From Cognaticolwellia beringensis (GTDB taxonomy: Bacteria; Pseudomonadota; Gammaproteobacteria; Enterobacterales; Alteromonadaceae), in the NCBI RefSeq assembly GCF_002076895.1, contig NZ_CP020465.1:2170001-2234000 (forward strand): a DNA stretch of 64,000 nucleotides, in the 5' to 3' direction. Positions 53,801 through 61,725 of the stretch are shown piece after piece. Position numbers and translations under genes: made by a program. Under the pieces are notes generated by a model. It was not told the origin of the DNA and made no database searches. It was given only the letters and a program-made list of their open reading frames with translations. Positions within the stretch are counted from its first letter, which is position 1, and the number at the start of each line of letters is the position of its first letter.

Positions 53801-53855
53801 AATACTTACCGAGCTCTTTACAAAAACAGATAATTCAGAAATTATAAAAGAATAA
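50811..53855 (+). CDS. RND efflux transporter, inner-membrane pump
   Basis: 1014 residues from ATG 50811, HAE1-like architecture. One helix near 15-35 is followed by a large periplasmic loop, helices 2-6 (about 330-500), a second periplasmic half (about 540-840), and helices 8-12 to the end. The helix-4 motif reads GLIIALGLLVDNAIVVTESI near 395-414; AcrB has two aspartates here and this protein has Asp-Asn, as many relatives do. Substrate is unknown. Its stop lies 3 bp before prsK, so the pump and sensor genes probably form one transcript. Confidence 0.9.
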   Translation: MHLPRIAIKNAQFTFTIVVLLVLVGIVSYFHMPRSEDPQFDIPITLLEIIYPGASPTDIETLVVDPLEEEFAEIEGIKKVESQIKNGGARIEVTFLYGSNPNAAYNEVKQAVSTVKPTLPEGVQDVLVLKATPTSVAIIQLALWSETTDYKSMEFYSKQLEKRLEAIEAVKKADIWGYPTQVVAVDLNLAMLKHYGISIATVNALLQKRAINITPGFVDANIRRFNVKTSGNFQHIDELNNTVVFANESAVIRLKDVAQVSFSNREPSYLAYYDGKAVIFLTVEQRSNTNIFALTEAIDTEISAFKQTLPDTIKIATLFKQSDGVENRVNGFFDNLWQGLVLVGIMSLIFLGIREAIVVIIAIPLSFLVAIGWLDFAGFGLQQMSIVGLIIALGLLVDNAIVVTESIHREKKNTANLADAAASGTSKVGWAITSGTVTTMLAFLPMLMLASDTGDFVRSMPVTVVLVLLASLLIALTLTPLLASKFFSQKPSKVKALQHYANIFAERHYVRWLGRLMSAKIIMLVIAFIALFAMASLFGQVGVSLFPKAEKAMLLIDVETPANSSLDYTHDVMQSMTEFIETQPYVDKIALNVGNSNPRIYYNEIPKRGVASYGQVLLVLKDYEEKEVNSLVTALRNEFSTWHQAKVTVKEFTQGPVTDQPITVRLISESLADLERVAGDLQTKMSSISGAINLDNPIGIANTELALAIDYDKAALSGVDINQLDNSIQTALSGTFVGQFNDSNGENYPILVRRPKSDLSSLSDITIVNQQGENIPLGQFVEIKLQKGRTDFFHYQKLRMARVSADAGQGYSVQEITSEVVNYLDNYSLPAGMYYILGGEEESRQESFAGLSQIMLITAIGIFAILVLQFKSFLQPLIIFTSIPFAMSGAVFGLFLTGLSFSMMAFIGLISLFGIVVNNAIILIDTTNRNLAMGLDKKQAILTASSTRFTPILLTTITTIGGLLPLTLFGGSLWQPLGVVIISGLCISAIASFIIVPILTELFTKTDNSEIIKE

Positions 53856-53858
53856 ATT

Positions 53859-55916
53859 ATGGATTTTATTGGCTTAATAGGCTTTTCTTTAGCCGTTGCG
53901 GTATATACCTTATTTGCATTGCTGATTATTGCTGCCCGTAATCGTAGCTTAGTTGCACGTGCAGTATTATTTTGTACTTTAGTCACGTTAACCAGTAATT
54001 TAATCGCAGCCCTGCAAATTAATTTAGGTTTTAGCCTACAATGGGCGATGTTTGCAGATGGCTTTAAAATTGCCTGTTGGTCGTTATTAATTATTCTCTT
54101 TAATACTGAGCATCGCAACTTTAAAGCGCTAATCAGTAATTACTATGTTCGTCAATATATCAGTGTTTGGTCATTGCTAATGTTGGTCTGTTGGTTGGCA
54201 AGTTACTGGTTAGATTCTGCCTACGAATACATATTTCTACTATTTATCGTACTTAATTTATGGATGTTGGTATTGCTTGAACAGCTTTATCGTAATGCTG
54301 ACTTGCAAGTGCGTTGGGCTATTTGGCCCTTAGTCGTCGCGCTTGCGAGTGTCGCAATTTTTGATTTTGTACTTTACGCACAAGCCACTATGGTTGACGG
54401 TATTGATTTTGACTTTTGGTTTAGTCGCGGTTACCTAGCGTTACTTGTTGCGCCACTTTTATTGATCAGTATACGCCGTATAAAAAATGGCGAAGTGCGT
54501 GTTTTTGTCTCTCGCAATGTTGTCTTTTATAGCTCAATGTTGATGATAGCAGGCGCTTACTTACTCCTTATGTCTTTTACTGGCTATGTTATTAATTATC
54601 TTGGTGGCGAGTGGGGAGACTTAGTCAGCATTGGCTTCCTAATGCTCAGTGGCATAGTACTTGGTGTCTTACTTATTACAGAATCTTTACGCCGTCGCGT
54701 TAAGGTGTTTATAGCAAAAAACTTTTTTGCTAATAAATACGAATATCGTGATGAGTGGTTAAATCTCATTGAAAAAATTGAAACTACCAGCGGTGAAAGC
54801 CATTATCAAATGGCAACGCAAATTATGATGTCTAAAGTTGAGGCCTCTCGTGGTGCAATAGTTAAAAAATTCTCTAGCCAACATTATCAACTTCAATATA
54901 GTCATGGGCTTGATATCGATGAAGCGCTAGAAGAGTACTTACTAGAGGTTGGATTATTCTGCCACAAGAAAGGCTGGATTGTTGATGTAAATGAATACCA
55001 AACTTCACCTATGCTTTATCCTGACTTAACCTTAAATATTGATTTATTTCGGGCGAAAAACATTCAAATTATAGTGCCTATATTTATCGGTAAAGCTTTT
55101 TATGGGTTATTTTTGCTTGCAGATGAAAATGAACTCAAACGGTTGAATTGGGAAGACAGAGATTTACTATTTGCCATATCCAAACAACTGGGTAACTTTA
55201 TTTCGCTATATGAAGCAACTGATAAATTAAGTGAGTCAAAGCAGTTTGACGCCTTTAACCGTATGTCAGCATTTTTGGTGCACGATTTAAAAAATGTGCA
55301 GGCGCAATTAGCACTAATTACCGCTAATGCAACAAAACATCGCAATAACCCTGAATTCATTGATGATGTTTTTGAAACGGTTGAATCAGCAACCCAAAGG
55401 TTAGAAAAAGTGCTGTCGCAACTGCGACAAAAGCAAGTGGAGCAGTCTTCGCATAGCCAAACAGATTTAACCTTAAGCATTAAAAAAGTTGTCGAACAAT
55501 GTAATGTCAGACTTCCTAGAGTTGAATTAGCGCATCAAGGTGATTGTATTACTTTCATTGATAGCGAGTCTTTTCAATCCGTTATGCATCATTTAATACA
55601 AAATGCACAAGAAGCAACAGCCAATGATGGGTGGATAAAAGTTTCCCTAATCGAGAAAAAACGTACCATTAGAATTATTATTGCAGATAATGGCTGTGGA
55701 ATGAGTGAAGAATTTATCAAAAACCGTTTGTTTAAACCTTTTGATACTACTAAAGGTAATGCGGGTATGGGTATTGGCGTATTCGAAGCCAAGCAATTCC
55801 TTGAAAACATGGCGGGTATAATTAAAGTTACAAGTACACCTAAACAAGGTACAGTTTTTACTATAGATCTGCCATTAAGAGCAGCAGGCGCAATCAGCGG
55901 TCAAGATTTACTATAA
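53859..55916 (+). CDS. prsK: PEP-CTERM system histidine kinase PrsK
   Basis: 685-residue membrane sensor kinase. N-terminal membrane domain of about eight helices (1-285), a GAF-like domain (about 300-450), then the kinase core: H-box FLVHDLKN with His475, N-box MHHLIQNAQEA near 575-587, G1 DNGCGM near 608, G2 GMGIGVFEAK near 636. The layout and the adjacent sigma-54 regulator match PrsK of PrsK/PrsR pairs, which accompany exosortase/PEP-CTERM loci. Its N-terminal signal is unknown. It follows the RND pump gene by 3 bp and precedes prsR by 13 bp. Confidence 0.88.
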   Translation: MDFIGLIGFSLAVAVYTLFALLIIAARNRSLVARAVLFCTLVTLTSNLIAALQINLGFSLQWAMFADGFKIACWSLLIILFNTEHRNFKALISNYYVRQYISVWSLLMLVCWLASYWLDSAYEYIFLLFIVLNLWMLVLLEQLYRNADLQVRWAIWPLVVALASVAIFDFVLYAQATMVDGIDFDFWFSRGYLALLVAPLLLISIRRIKNGEVRVFVSRNVVFYSSMLMIAGAYLLLMSFTGYVINYLGGEWGDLVSIGFLMLSGIVLGVLLITESLRRRVKVFIAKNFFANKYEYRDEWLNLIEKIETTSGESHYQMATQIMMSKVEASRGAIVKKFSSQHYQLQYSHGLDIDEALEEYLLEVGLFCHKKGWIVDVNEYQTSPMLYPDLTLNIDLFRAKNIQIIVPIFIGKAFYGLFLLADENELKRLNWEDRDLLFAISKQLGNFISLYEATDKLSESKQFDAFNRMSAFLVHDLKNVQAQLALITANATKHRNNPEFIDDVFETVESATQRLEKVLSQLRQKQVEQSSHSQTDLTLSIKKVVEQCNVRLPRVELAHQGDCITFIDSESFQSVMHHLIQNAQEATANDGWIKVSLIEKKRTIRIIIADNGCGMSEEFIKNRLFKPFDTTKGNAGMGIGVFEAKQFLENMAGIIKVTSTPKQGTVFTIDLPLRAAGAISGQDLL

Positions 55917-55929
55917 GGGTTCAATAAGT

Positions 55930-57279
55930 ATGGAAAAGTTGTTAATCGTAGATGACGATAAAGGTATCCAAAAGCAATTAAAATGGAGCTTATCTGATTA
56001 CGACGTAGTACTCGCAGGTGATCGTGAAACTGCCCTTGCTGCGGTTCGCCGTCATGAACCTAAAGTTATTACCTTAGATTTAGGGCTGCCGCCAGACGAA
56101 GCAAATGCTTCTGAAGGGCTCGCCGCTCTACAGGAAATTTTAACTATCGCACCACATACAAAAGTGATTGTAATAACCGGTAATGATGACCGCACAAATG
56201 CGTTAGCGGCAATTTCTGCTGGCGCATATGATTTTTATCAAAAGCCGATTGAAACTGACGTTATAAATGTCATTGTTGCACGGGCATTTAGTGTTGCCGC
56301 AATTGAAGAAGAAAATCGTAAAATGCGCGCTGTTGCGGGCAGTGATATTGGTATAATCGGTAACAGTGAAAGCATTGAGCGCTTGAGAATGATGGTAAAG
56401 CGTATTGCCCCAACGGGGATTACAGCTTTGCTGTTAGGGGAAAGTGGTACAGGTAAAGAAGTAACTGCTAATGCGGTGCATTTAGCTAGCGATCGTAAAA
56501 AGAAACCCTTTATTGCCATAAACTGTGCATCTATTCCTGAAACATTATTAGAAAGTGAATTATTTGGATTCGAGAAGGGGGCTTTTACCGGCGCGCACCG
56601 TACCACCAAAGGCAAGATTGAATGTGCAGAAGGCGGCACATTATTTCTAGATGAAATTGGCGATATGCCTTATAGCCTACAAGCAAAATTGTTACGTTTC
56701 TTACAAGAAAAAAGCATCGAACGTCTGGGCGGGCGACAAGAAATTTTAGTTGACGTGAGGGTTGTCTGCGCAACAAACCAAAACCTTGAACAAATGGTCG
56801 CGGATAAAACCTTCCGTGAAGATTTATTTTATCGTGTCAGTGAAATAACCTTAAACATCCCGCCATTGAGAGATCGAGACGAAGACGTGATTATCCTTTC
56901 TCAGTACTTTCTCCAACATTATGCTATAGAGTATAAGCGTAACGTTAAAAGCTTCTCTGAAGACGCATTAAGCGCCATTAAGAGCCATAAGTGGCCAGGT
57001 AATATACGTGAGTTACAAAATAAAGTGAAAAGCTCGGTGATTATGACTACAGGCACACAGGTAACCGCAATAGACTTAGGCTTCTTAGAACATCAAGATA
57101 AAAGCTTTGAACTGTCATTGAATTTACGTGTAGTGCGCGAACAAGCTGAATCAATCGCTATCCAAAAAGCCTATGCACTATCAGAAGGTAATATGTCAAA
57201 AGCAGCTGATTTACTGGGTGTGACTAGACCTACGCTCTATTCATTAATAGAAAAGTACGAGTTAAAAATTAATGCATAA
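55930..57279 (+). CDS. prsR: PEP-CTERM-box response regulator PrsR (sigma-54 activator)
   Basis: 449 residues in three domains. A receiver spans 1-125 (LLIVDDDKG, phospho-acceptor Asp50 in ITLDLGLPP). The AAA+ sigma-54 domain follows (GESGTGKE near 170-177, GAFTGAH near 217-223, GGTLFLDEIGDMP near 236-248). The C-terminal Fis-type helix-turn-helix is in MSKAADLLGVTRPTLYSLI. By family knowledge it binds a PEP-CTERM box upstream of sigma-54 promoters of PEP-CTERM genes. Cognate to prsK by adjacency. A strong terminator follows. Confidence 0.92.
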   Translation: MEKLLIVDDDKGIQKQLKWSLSDYDVVLAGDRETALAAVRRHEPKVITLDLGLPPDEANASEGLAALQEILTIAPHTKVIVITGNDDRTNALAAISAGAYDFYQKPIETDVINVIVARAFSVAAIEEENRKMRAVAGSDIGIIGNSESIERLRMMVKRIAPTGITALLLGESGTGKEVTANAVHLASDRKKKPFIAINCASIPETLLESELFGFEKGAFTGAHRTTKGKIECAEGGTLFLDEIGDMPYSLQAKLLRFLQEKSIERLGGRQEILVDVRVVCATNQNLEQMVADKTFREDLFYRVSEITLNIPPLRDRDEDVIILSQYFLQHYAIEYKRNVKSFSEDALSAIKSHKWPGNIRELQNKVKSSVIMTTGTQVTAIDLGFLEHQDKSFELSLNLRVVREQAESIAIQKAYALSEGNMSKAADLLGVTRPTLYSLIEKYELKINA

Positions 57280-57335
57280 ATCTTAATGCAGGAATATTAA
57301 TCCGCAAAAATTAAGCTTGTTCGAATCCCACACAA

Positions 57336-57360
57336 AAAACCGCCGTCATGGCGGTTTTTA
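57336..57360 (+). terminator. Terminator after prsR
   Basis: Stem AAAACCGCC (57336-57344), GTCAT loop, GGCGGTTTT (57350-57358), T-rich tail. A-rich on the other side, so it may also act on the minus strand. Confidence 0.88.
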
Positions 57361-57455
57361 CTTTTCAATAGGGGGATTAACTGACAAAACCAGGCCATTT
57401 TAGGTGCAAGGAGTACCCTAAAGATTGCTATGTATGACAGTTGCTGCTTATTTCT

Positions 57456-58230
57456 ATTGTAGGTCGGCCTTCAGGCCGTCAACAGATATGGATGCGATGA
57501 TTTTTGTAGGTCGGCATTTATGCCGTCAATGTTAAGGCTAAAGCCCTACCTAGCATGTAATCTTCGTGTATCTATGCTGTAAACGGTTAAATTTCATTTA
57601 ACATGATGGACTGAAGTCCAACCTACAAAGGGCTGCGTTCAAATGGGCTGCGGTGATATTGTAGGTCGGCATTTATGCCGTCAATGTTAAGGCTAAAGCC
57701 CAACCTAGCATGTAATCTTCGTGTATCTATGCTGTAAACGGTTAAATTTCATTTAACTTGATGGACTAAAGTCCAACCTACAAAGGGCTGCCAATGAGCT
57801 GCGGTGGTTTTTGTAGGTCGGCCTTCAGGCCGTCAACAGATATGGATGCGATGATTTTTGTAGGTCGGCATTTATGCCGTCAATGTTAATCTAAAGCCTA
57901 CCTAGCATATAATCTGTGCGTATCTATGCTGTAAACGGTTAAATTTCATTTAACTTGATGGACTAAAGTCCAACCTACAAAGGGCTGCCAATGAGCTGCG
58001 GTGGTTTTTGTAGGTCGGCATTTATGCCGTCAATGTTAAGGTTAAAGCCTACCTAGCATCTAATCTTCGTGTATCTATGCTGTAAACGGTTAAATTTCAT
58101 TTAACTTGATGGACTAAAGTCCAACCTACAAAGGGCTGCCAATGAGCTGCGGTGATTTTGTAGGTCGGCATTTATGCCGTCAATGTTAAGGCTAAAACCT
58201 TACCTACTATCTAATCTGTGTGGTAAAGCT
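57456..58230. repeat. Array of about 150-bp palindromic repeats
   Basis: GTAGGTCGGC occurs at 57459, 57506, 57661, 57813, 57860, 58010 and 58160. Main units are 150-155 bp and the two short spacings are 47 bp. Each full unit runs from GTAGGTCGG to CCAACCTAC, which are near-complementary, and contains CGGCA-TTTA-TGCCG or the compensated variant CGGCC-TTCA-GGCCG, plus TGGACT/AGTCCA. No coding frame. It fills the gap between convergent prsR and the export operon. It resembles REP-type repeats. Confidence 0.88.
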
Positions 58231-58246
58231 TTGGCCGATGGGCGTA

Positions 58247-59278
58247 TTATTTTTCGGTGCTCTGATCTGTTTCGGTATAGATACGGCTTTTATGTTTCAG
58301 CATTTTATCGACATAACGGGCCATTTTAATTTTTTGTTTAATATTACCTTCCAGTATTTCTTCAATTTCTCGTAATATTTCTTTAATGCTTTCAACTTTT
58401 TCAGCAGAATTTACCACCACTTGGTTTGGTTCGGTACTGGCCAATTCTGCAGTATTTAACGATCCGGTAAGCTCTACTTGCATCTCTTCTGCAACTTCGT
58501 TAATCGCATCGGTATCAATATTTTTGAGCTCTTCTAAAAAGCCAAACAATAGTAATCTATCGACAAAAATATTAATTTTGCGCGGAACACCTAGCGTTTT
58601 ATCATAGATTAGGTCAAATGCAGCATTGGAAAATAAATCTTCTTTAATACAACCTGCTTGGTGCAATCTATGATTTATATATTCTTTAACTTCTTCTTTA
58701 GATAAAGGTTTTAAATGTGCAGAAGCGATAATACGTTGGCGAAATTGCTCCATGTTAGGAGCCTGTATTATACCTTTTAATTCTTCTTGACCGAGCAAAA
58801 AACTCTGAATTAACGGTTTATTATCTAGCTGAAAATTAGATAACATACGTAACTCTTCCACCGTTTCACTAGGGAGATTTTGCGCTTCATCAACAATTAA
58901 TAACGCTCTTTTACCTTGTTGATGTAACTGAATAAGAAATTTTTCAATACCTTGTAATAAATCGGCTTTGCTATTCCCCACAACAGTAATATTAAACTCT
59001 GAAACTACTAATTCTAGTAACTCTTGCGGGTTAAGTTTGGTCGTAACAAGCTGCGCGGCTACGATACTTTTATCGGCTAAGTTATTTAATAAATTGCGCG
59101 CGATAGTTGTTTTACCGGTACCAATAGGGCCCGTTACCACAATAAAACCTTCGCCTTGATCTAAACCATACTGCAGATAAGACAGAGCCCTTTGATGATG
59201 GCTCGATGCAAAAAAGAATCTCGGGTCAGGACTTAACTGAAAGGGTCTTTCTTTAAAACCATAATAATTTTCATACAT
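58247..59278 (-). CDS. XrtA-associated ATPase (ExeA-like AAA protein)
   Basis: 343 residues beginning MYENYYGFKERPFQLSPDPR, the typical start of the ExeA-like ATPases found in exosortase A polysaccharide operons. Walker A GPIGTGKTT at 50-58, Walker B LLIVDEAQNL near 124-133, arginine-rich sensor region FRQRIIASAHL near 183. Cytoplasmic; its role in polysaccharide assembly is not established. It starts 4 bp after the upstream outer-membrane gene and is the last gene of the operon in this window. Confidence 0.85.
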   Translation of the reverse strand: MYENYYGFKERPFQLSPDPRFFFASSHHQRALSYLQYGLDQGEGFIVVTGPIGTGKTTIARNLLNNLADKSIVAAQLVTTKLNPQELLELVVSEFNITVVGNSKADLLQGIEKFLIQLHQQGKRALLIVDEAQNLPSETVEELRMLSNFQLDNKPLIQSFLLGQEELKGIIQAPNMEQFRQRIIASAHLKPLSKEEVKEYINHRLHQAGCIKEDLFSNAAFDLIYDKTLGVPRKINIFVDRLLLFGFLEELKNIDTDAINEVAEEMQVELTGSLNTAELASTEPNQVVVNSAEKVESIKEILREIEEILEGNIKQKIKMARYVDKMLKHKSRIYTETDQSTEK

Positions 59279-59282
59279 ACTG

Positions 59283-60902
59283 CTAAAAGCCTTTGGTGAT
59301 TTTGGCGCTAATGCGGTTTTCTTGGTAATTTAGAAGCGCGTTATCAGAGCCTCTGTTTAAATGGCTCAATGCTAAGTTGAAAGACAATTCACTATTTATC
59401 GATCTGTCATAGCTCAACTGATAACGTCGATAACGATCAGTTCGCTCGAATTCAGTATTAATTTGCAAACTAGTTTCAGTATAACTTAAGTCGAAACTAA
59501 CATTAGACCGACCACTTACTTTCCGTTTAACGTTGAAACTTGCGCCACTTAATTGATCCTCGATACCACTGTCGATATTTTCTCTATTTTGCTGGTTTGT
59601 GTTAATGCTAATCGTGGTGCGGGGTAGTGCAAGTGTTGAATTCCAGCTAAAGGTTTTATTCAATGAATAAACGTTATCTTCTGCCAGGGTAAAATCTTGT
59701 ATCGGTAATACTAGAAAACCAGGGCTATTTGGGTCATTAGAGTTGTTTAATGAAATGCTAGTATCATCCGTAATAATACATTCTTCAAGCTGGGTAATAT
59801 TATTGGGACACAAATATAAACCAACAACATTCAGAACAAAGTTATTTCGAGTAAACGCCTGAACATCTTCTACATAACTCACCGTATTAGTTAAGCGTCT
59901 ATTTCTATGGCTAAAGTCAAGTCCATAACTCGTGCCATAAAAGCGTTCAGAAATGTTGGCTGAAAGCTTAGTACGAGGAGACGGTTGCCATTGAACAGAG
60001 GCATCTACATAAGGTTTTTGTTCATCATTGTCCACATCTAACTTATCGCCAATCGGCTTGTTATACGACGCATCTAAGCGAAGTCTTGGTGAAATTAACC
60101 ATCGTACCCCTAAACCGTAAGAATTTGACTCTAAAGAACGATTTGAATTATTTATAGCACCATTATTATCTTCGTTATAGTAACGTACAAAAGGATTGAA
60201 ATTATAGTCACTAATTAAACCAAATATAGCTTCACTTTGACTTTGCTCGCTATTGAGGCCATTATTTTTTTGCTCTTGATAGCTATGTTGCAACTCCCAA
60301 AACATATGTCTGGCACCAGTACCATTTGTACTGCTTAGTTGCATAATTATACTATCTCGATTACCGATATCATCTTCAGAGTTAGTTTGTCTAAAACCCA
60401 GTGACGAGTTAATAATATAAACACTATTGTTAATATTATATTCAAGACCACCGTTATAGGTTTCTACTTGCACGGTATCCCCAGAAACAATATCAGCTAA
60501 AGCGTTTCTACTGCGATTGCGTGATTGATTTGAGATATTCATCCCCGCAAAAGCAACAATACCATTAGGCCAAAGTTCGAGTCGTAAATCACTCGCTAAG
60601 GTATGATAGTCATTATCAAGTTCATGGTTATGACTATATAACGCATAAGTACTTTGAGATGAAAAATTAAATACTGCCTGCTGAGCTTTATAGGTGGTAG
60701 CTAGATTTAATCCAGCTTGAGTCACCAAGCTAGATTCTTCATTGACAGCTGTTAACCCAACGTTATCAGAATAGGTTTCATTAACGGTAATGCTGGGATC
60801 AAATTGCCAATCACCTGCAAAAGCGAAATTAGAGCAAATCAATACAAGACAAACGGCACTGAGTTTAGTCTTTTGTGCCATACCCATAGCCGTAGTAGCC
60901 AT
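59283..60902 (-). CDS. PEP-CTERM system-associated outer-membrane protein (TIGR03016-like)
   Basis: 539 residues. Signal peptide with delayed hydrophobic core (AVCLVLICSNFAFA, about 15-29), then a protein rich in alternating beta-strand patterns ending KGF, consistent with a barrel. Position and length fit the outer-membrane family of exosortase A export operons; the exact family name is by context. AAGGA is 6 bp before ATG 60902, which supports this start even though it overlaps the kinase gene by 38 bp. Internal ATGs at 60887 and 60881 are alternatives. Confidence 0.8.
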   Translation of the reverse strand: MATTAMGMAQKTKLSAVCLVLICSNFAFAGDWQFDPSITVNETYSDNVGLTAVNEESSLVTQAGLNLATTYKAQQAVFNFSSQSTYALYSHNHELDNDYHTLASDLRLELWPNGIVAFAGMNISNQSRNRSRNALADIVSGDTVQVETYNGGLEYNINNSVYIINSSLGFRQTNSEDDIGNRDSIIMQLSSTNGTGARHMFWELQHSYQEQKNNGLNSEQSQSEAIFGLISDYNFNPFVRYYNEDNNGAINNSNRSLESNSYGLGVRWLISPRLRLDASYNKPIGDKLDVDNDEQKPYVDASVQWQPSPRTKLSANISERFYGTSYGLDFSHRNRRLTNTVSYVEDVQAFTRNNFVLNVVGLYLCPNNITQLEECIITDDTSISLNNSNDPNSPGFLVLPIQDFTLAEDNVYSLNKTFSWNSTLALPRTTISINTNQQNRENIDSGIEDQLSGASFNVKRKVSGRSNVSFDLSYTETSLQINTEFERTDRYRRYQLSYDRSINSELSFNLALSHLNRGSDNALLNYQENRISAKITKGF

Positions 60903-61722
60903 ACAAATCCTTATGAGATCTTATTGCTTTATTAAGTACTAGCCCCAACGCTAAATTTTCATTGAGGTGCTCAGTGGCTGCTTGTATATCAGCAATCGTA
61001 GTTTTTGACTCCTCAACAACAATCAGTGCTTGGCCCATTAAATTCGCCAATACTAATGTTTCTGTTGCACCAATCAGCGGCGGACAATCAAAAATTACAA
61101 TGCGATCAGGGTAACGGTTAGCTAACTCATTAGCAAAGGTTGCCATTTTCTCGCTGGCTAATAATTCGTTAGATAAATGATGCGGCTTGCCTGCAGGGAT
61201 TAGTTTAAGTTTATCGATGTCAGTATCGTAAATTATGTCGCTGACTTGTTCTGAGTCACCTAATAAATAGTCGATAATACCAGGGTTTTCTTGAACACCT
61301 AGCTCACGTACTACACTCGGACGTAATACATCGGCATCAATAAGTAATACAGTTTTATCTTGCTCCAAAGCAATGCTTAAAGCTAAGTTGATCGCAACAA
61401 AGGTTTTACCTTCATTGGGTTTAGCACTACTCACCATAATTAAATTACTATGATGAAGTGTTTTAGCCGCATTTCCGAATGCATTATTAAGGAGTTTACG
61501 CTTAATTTGCCTGAACTCGTCTTTGATACTGTGTCGGGTGCCATTATCAATTAAATAACCACGCTCGGATAAACTTTTCTTATCAAGTGTTAATGCCGTC
61601 TTGGGAGCGACATCCGCAATATTATTTTTAACTTGCTGTTGCCCAGAGGTTTGGTCAGAAGTACCCGTATTTTGAGTGTTTTTCTGCTGTTGTTTAGCTA
61701 GCGCTTTTTCAATGATGCTCAT
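60865..61722 (-). CDS. XrtA-associated tyrosine autokinase (stand-alone BY-kinase)
   Basis: 285 residues. A flexible Gln/Asn-rich N-terminus is followed by Walker A SAKPNEGKT (99-107), Walker A' VLLIDADVLRP (125-135) and Walker B IVIFDCPP (208-215). The C-terminus has five tyrosines in LYGYYGYGYG (Tyr274, 276, 277, 279, 281), the expected autophosphorylation cluster. It works with the separate chain-length determinant encoded 3 bp upstream, unlike the fused protein at the left edge. Its tail codons overlap the next gene's start. Confidence 0.9.
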   Translation of the reverse strand: MSIIEKALAKQQQKNTQNTGTSDQTSGQQQVKNNIADVAPKTALTLDKKSLSERGYLIDNGTRHSIKDEFRQIKRKLLNNAFGNAAKTLHHSNLIMVSSAKPNEGKTFVAINLALSIALEQDKTVLLIDADVLRPSVVRELGVQENPGIIDYLLGDSEQVSDIIYDTDIDKLKLIPAGKPHHLSNELLASEKMATFANELANRYPDRIVIFDCPPLIGATETLVLANLMGQALIVVEESKTTIADIQAATEHLNENLALGLVLNKAIRSHKDLYGYYGYGYGTKD

Positions 61723-61725
61723 AAG

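Noticed and set aside
53312..54118. 268-codon minus-strand frame across the RND-prsK junction
   Set aside because: Antisense to two well-supported genes; no family features.
57456..58230. Possible CRISPR array
   Set aside because: Repeat units are about 150 bp with no short unique spacers, and no cas genes are nearby; it is a palindromic REP-like array.
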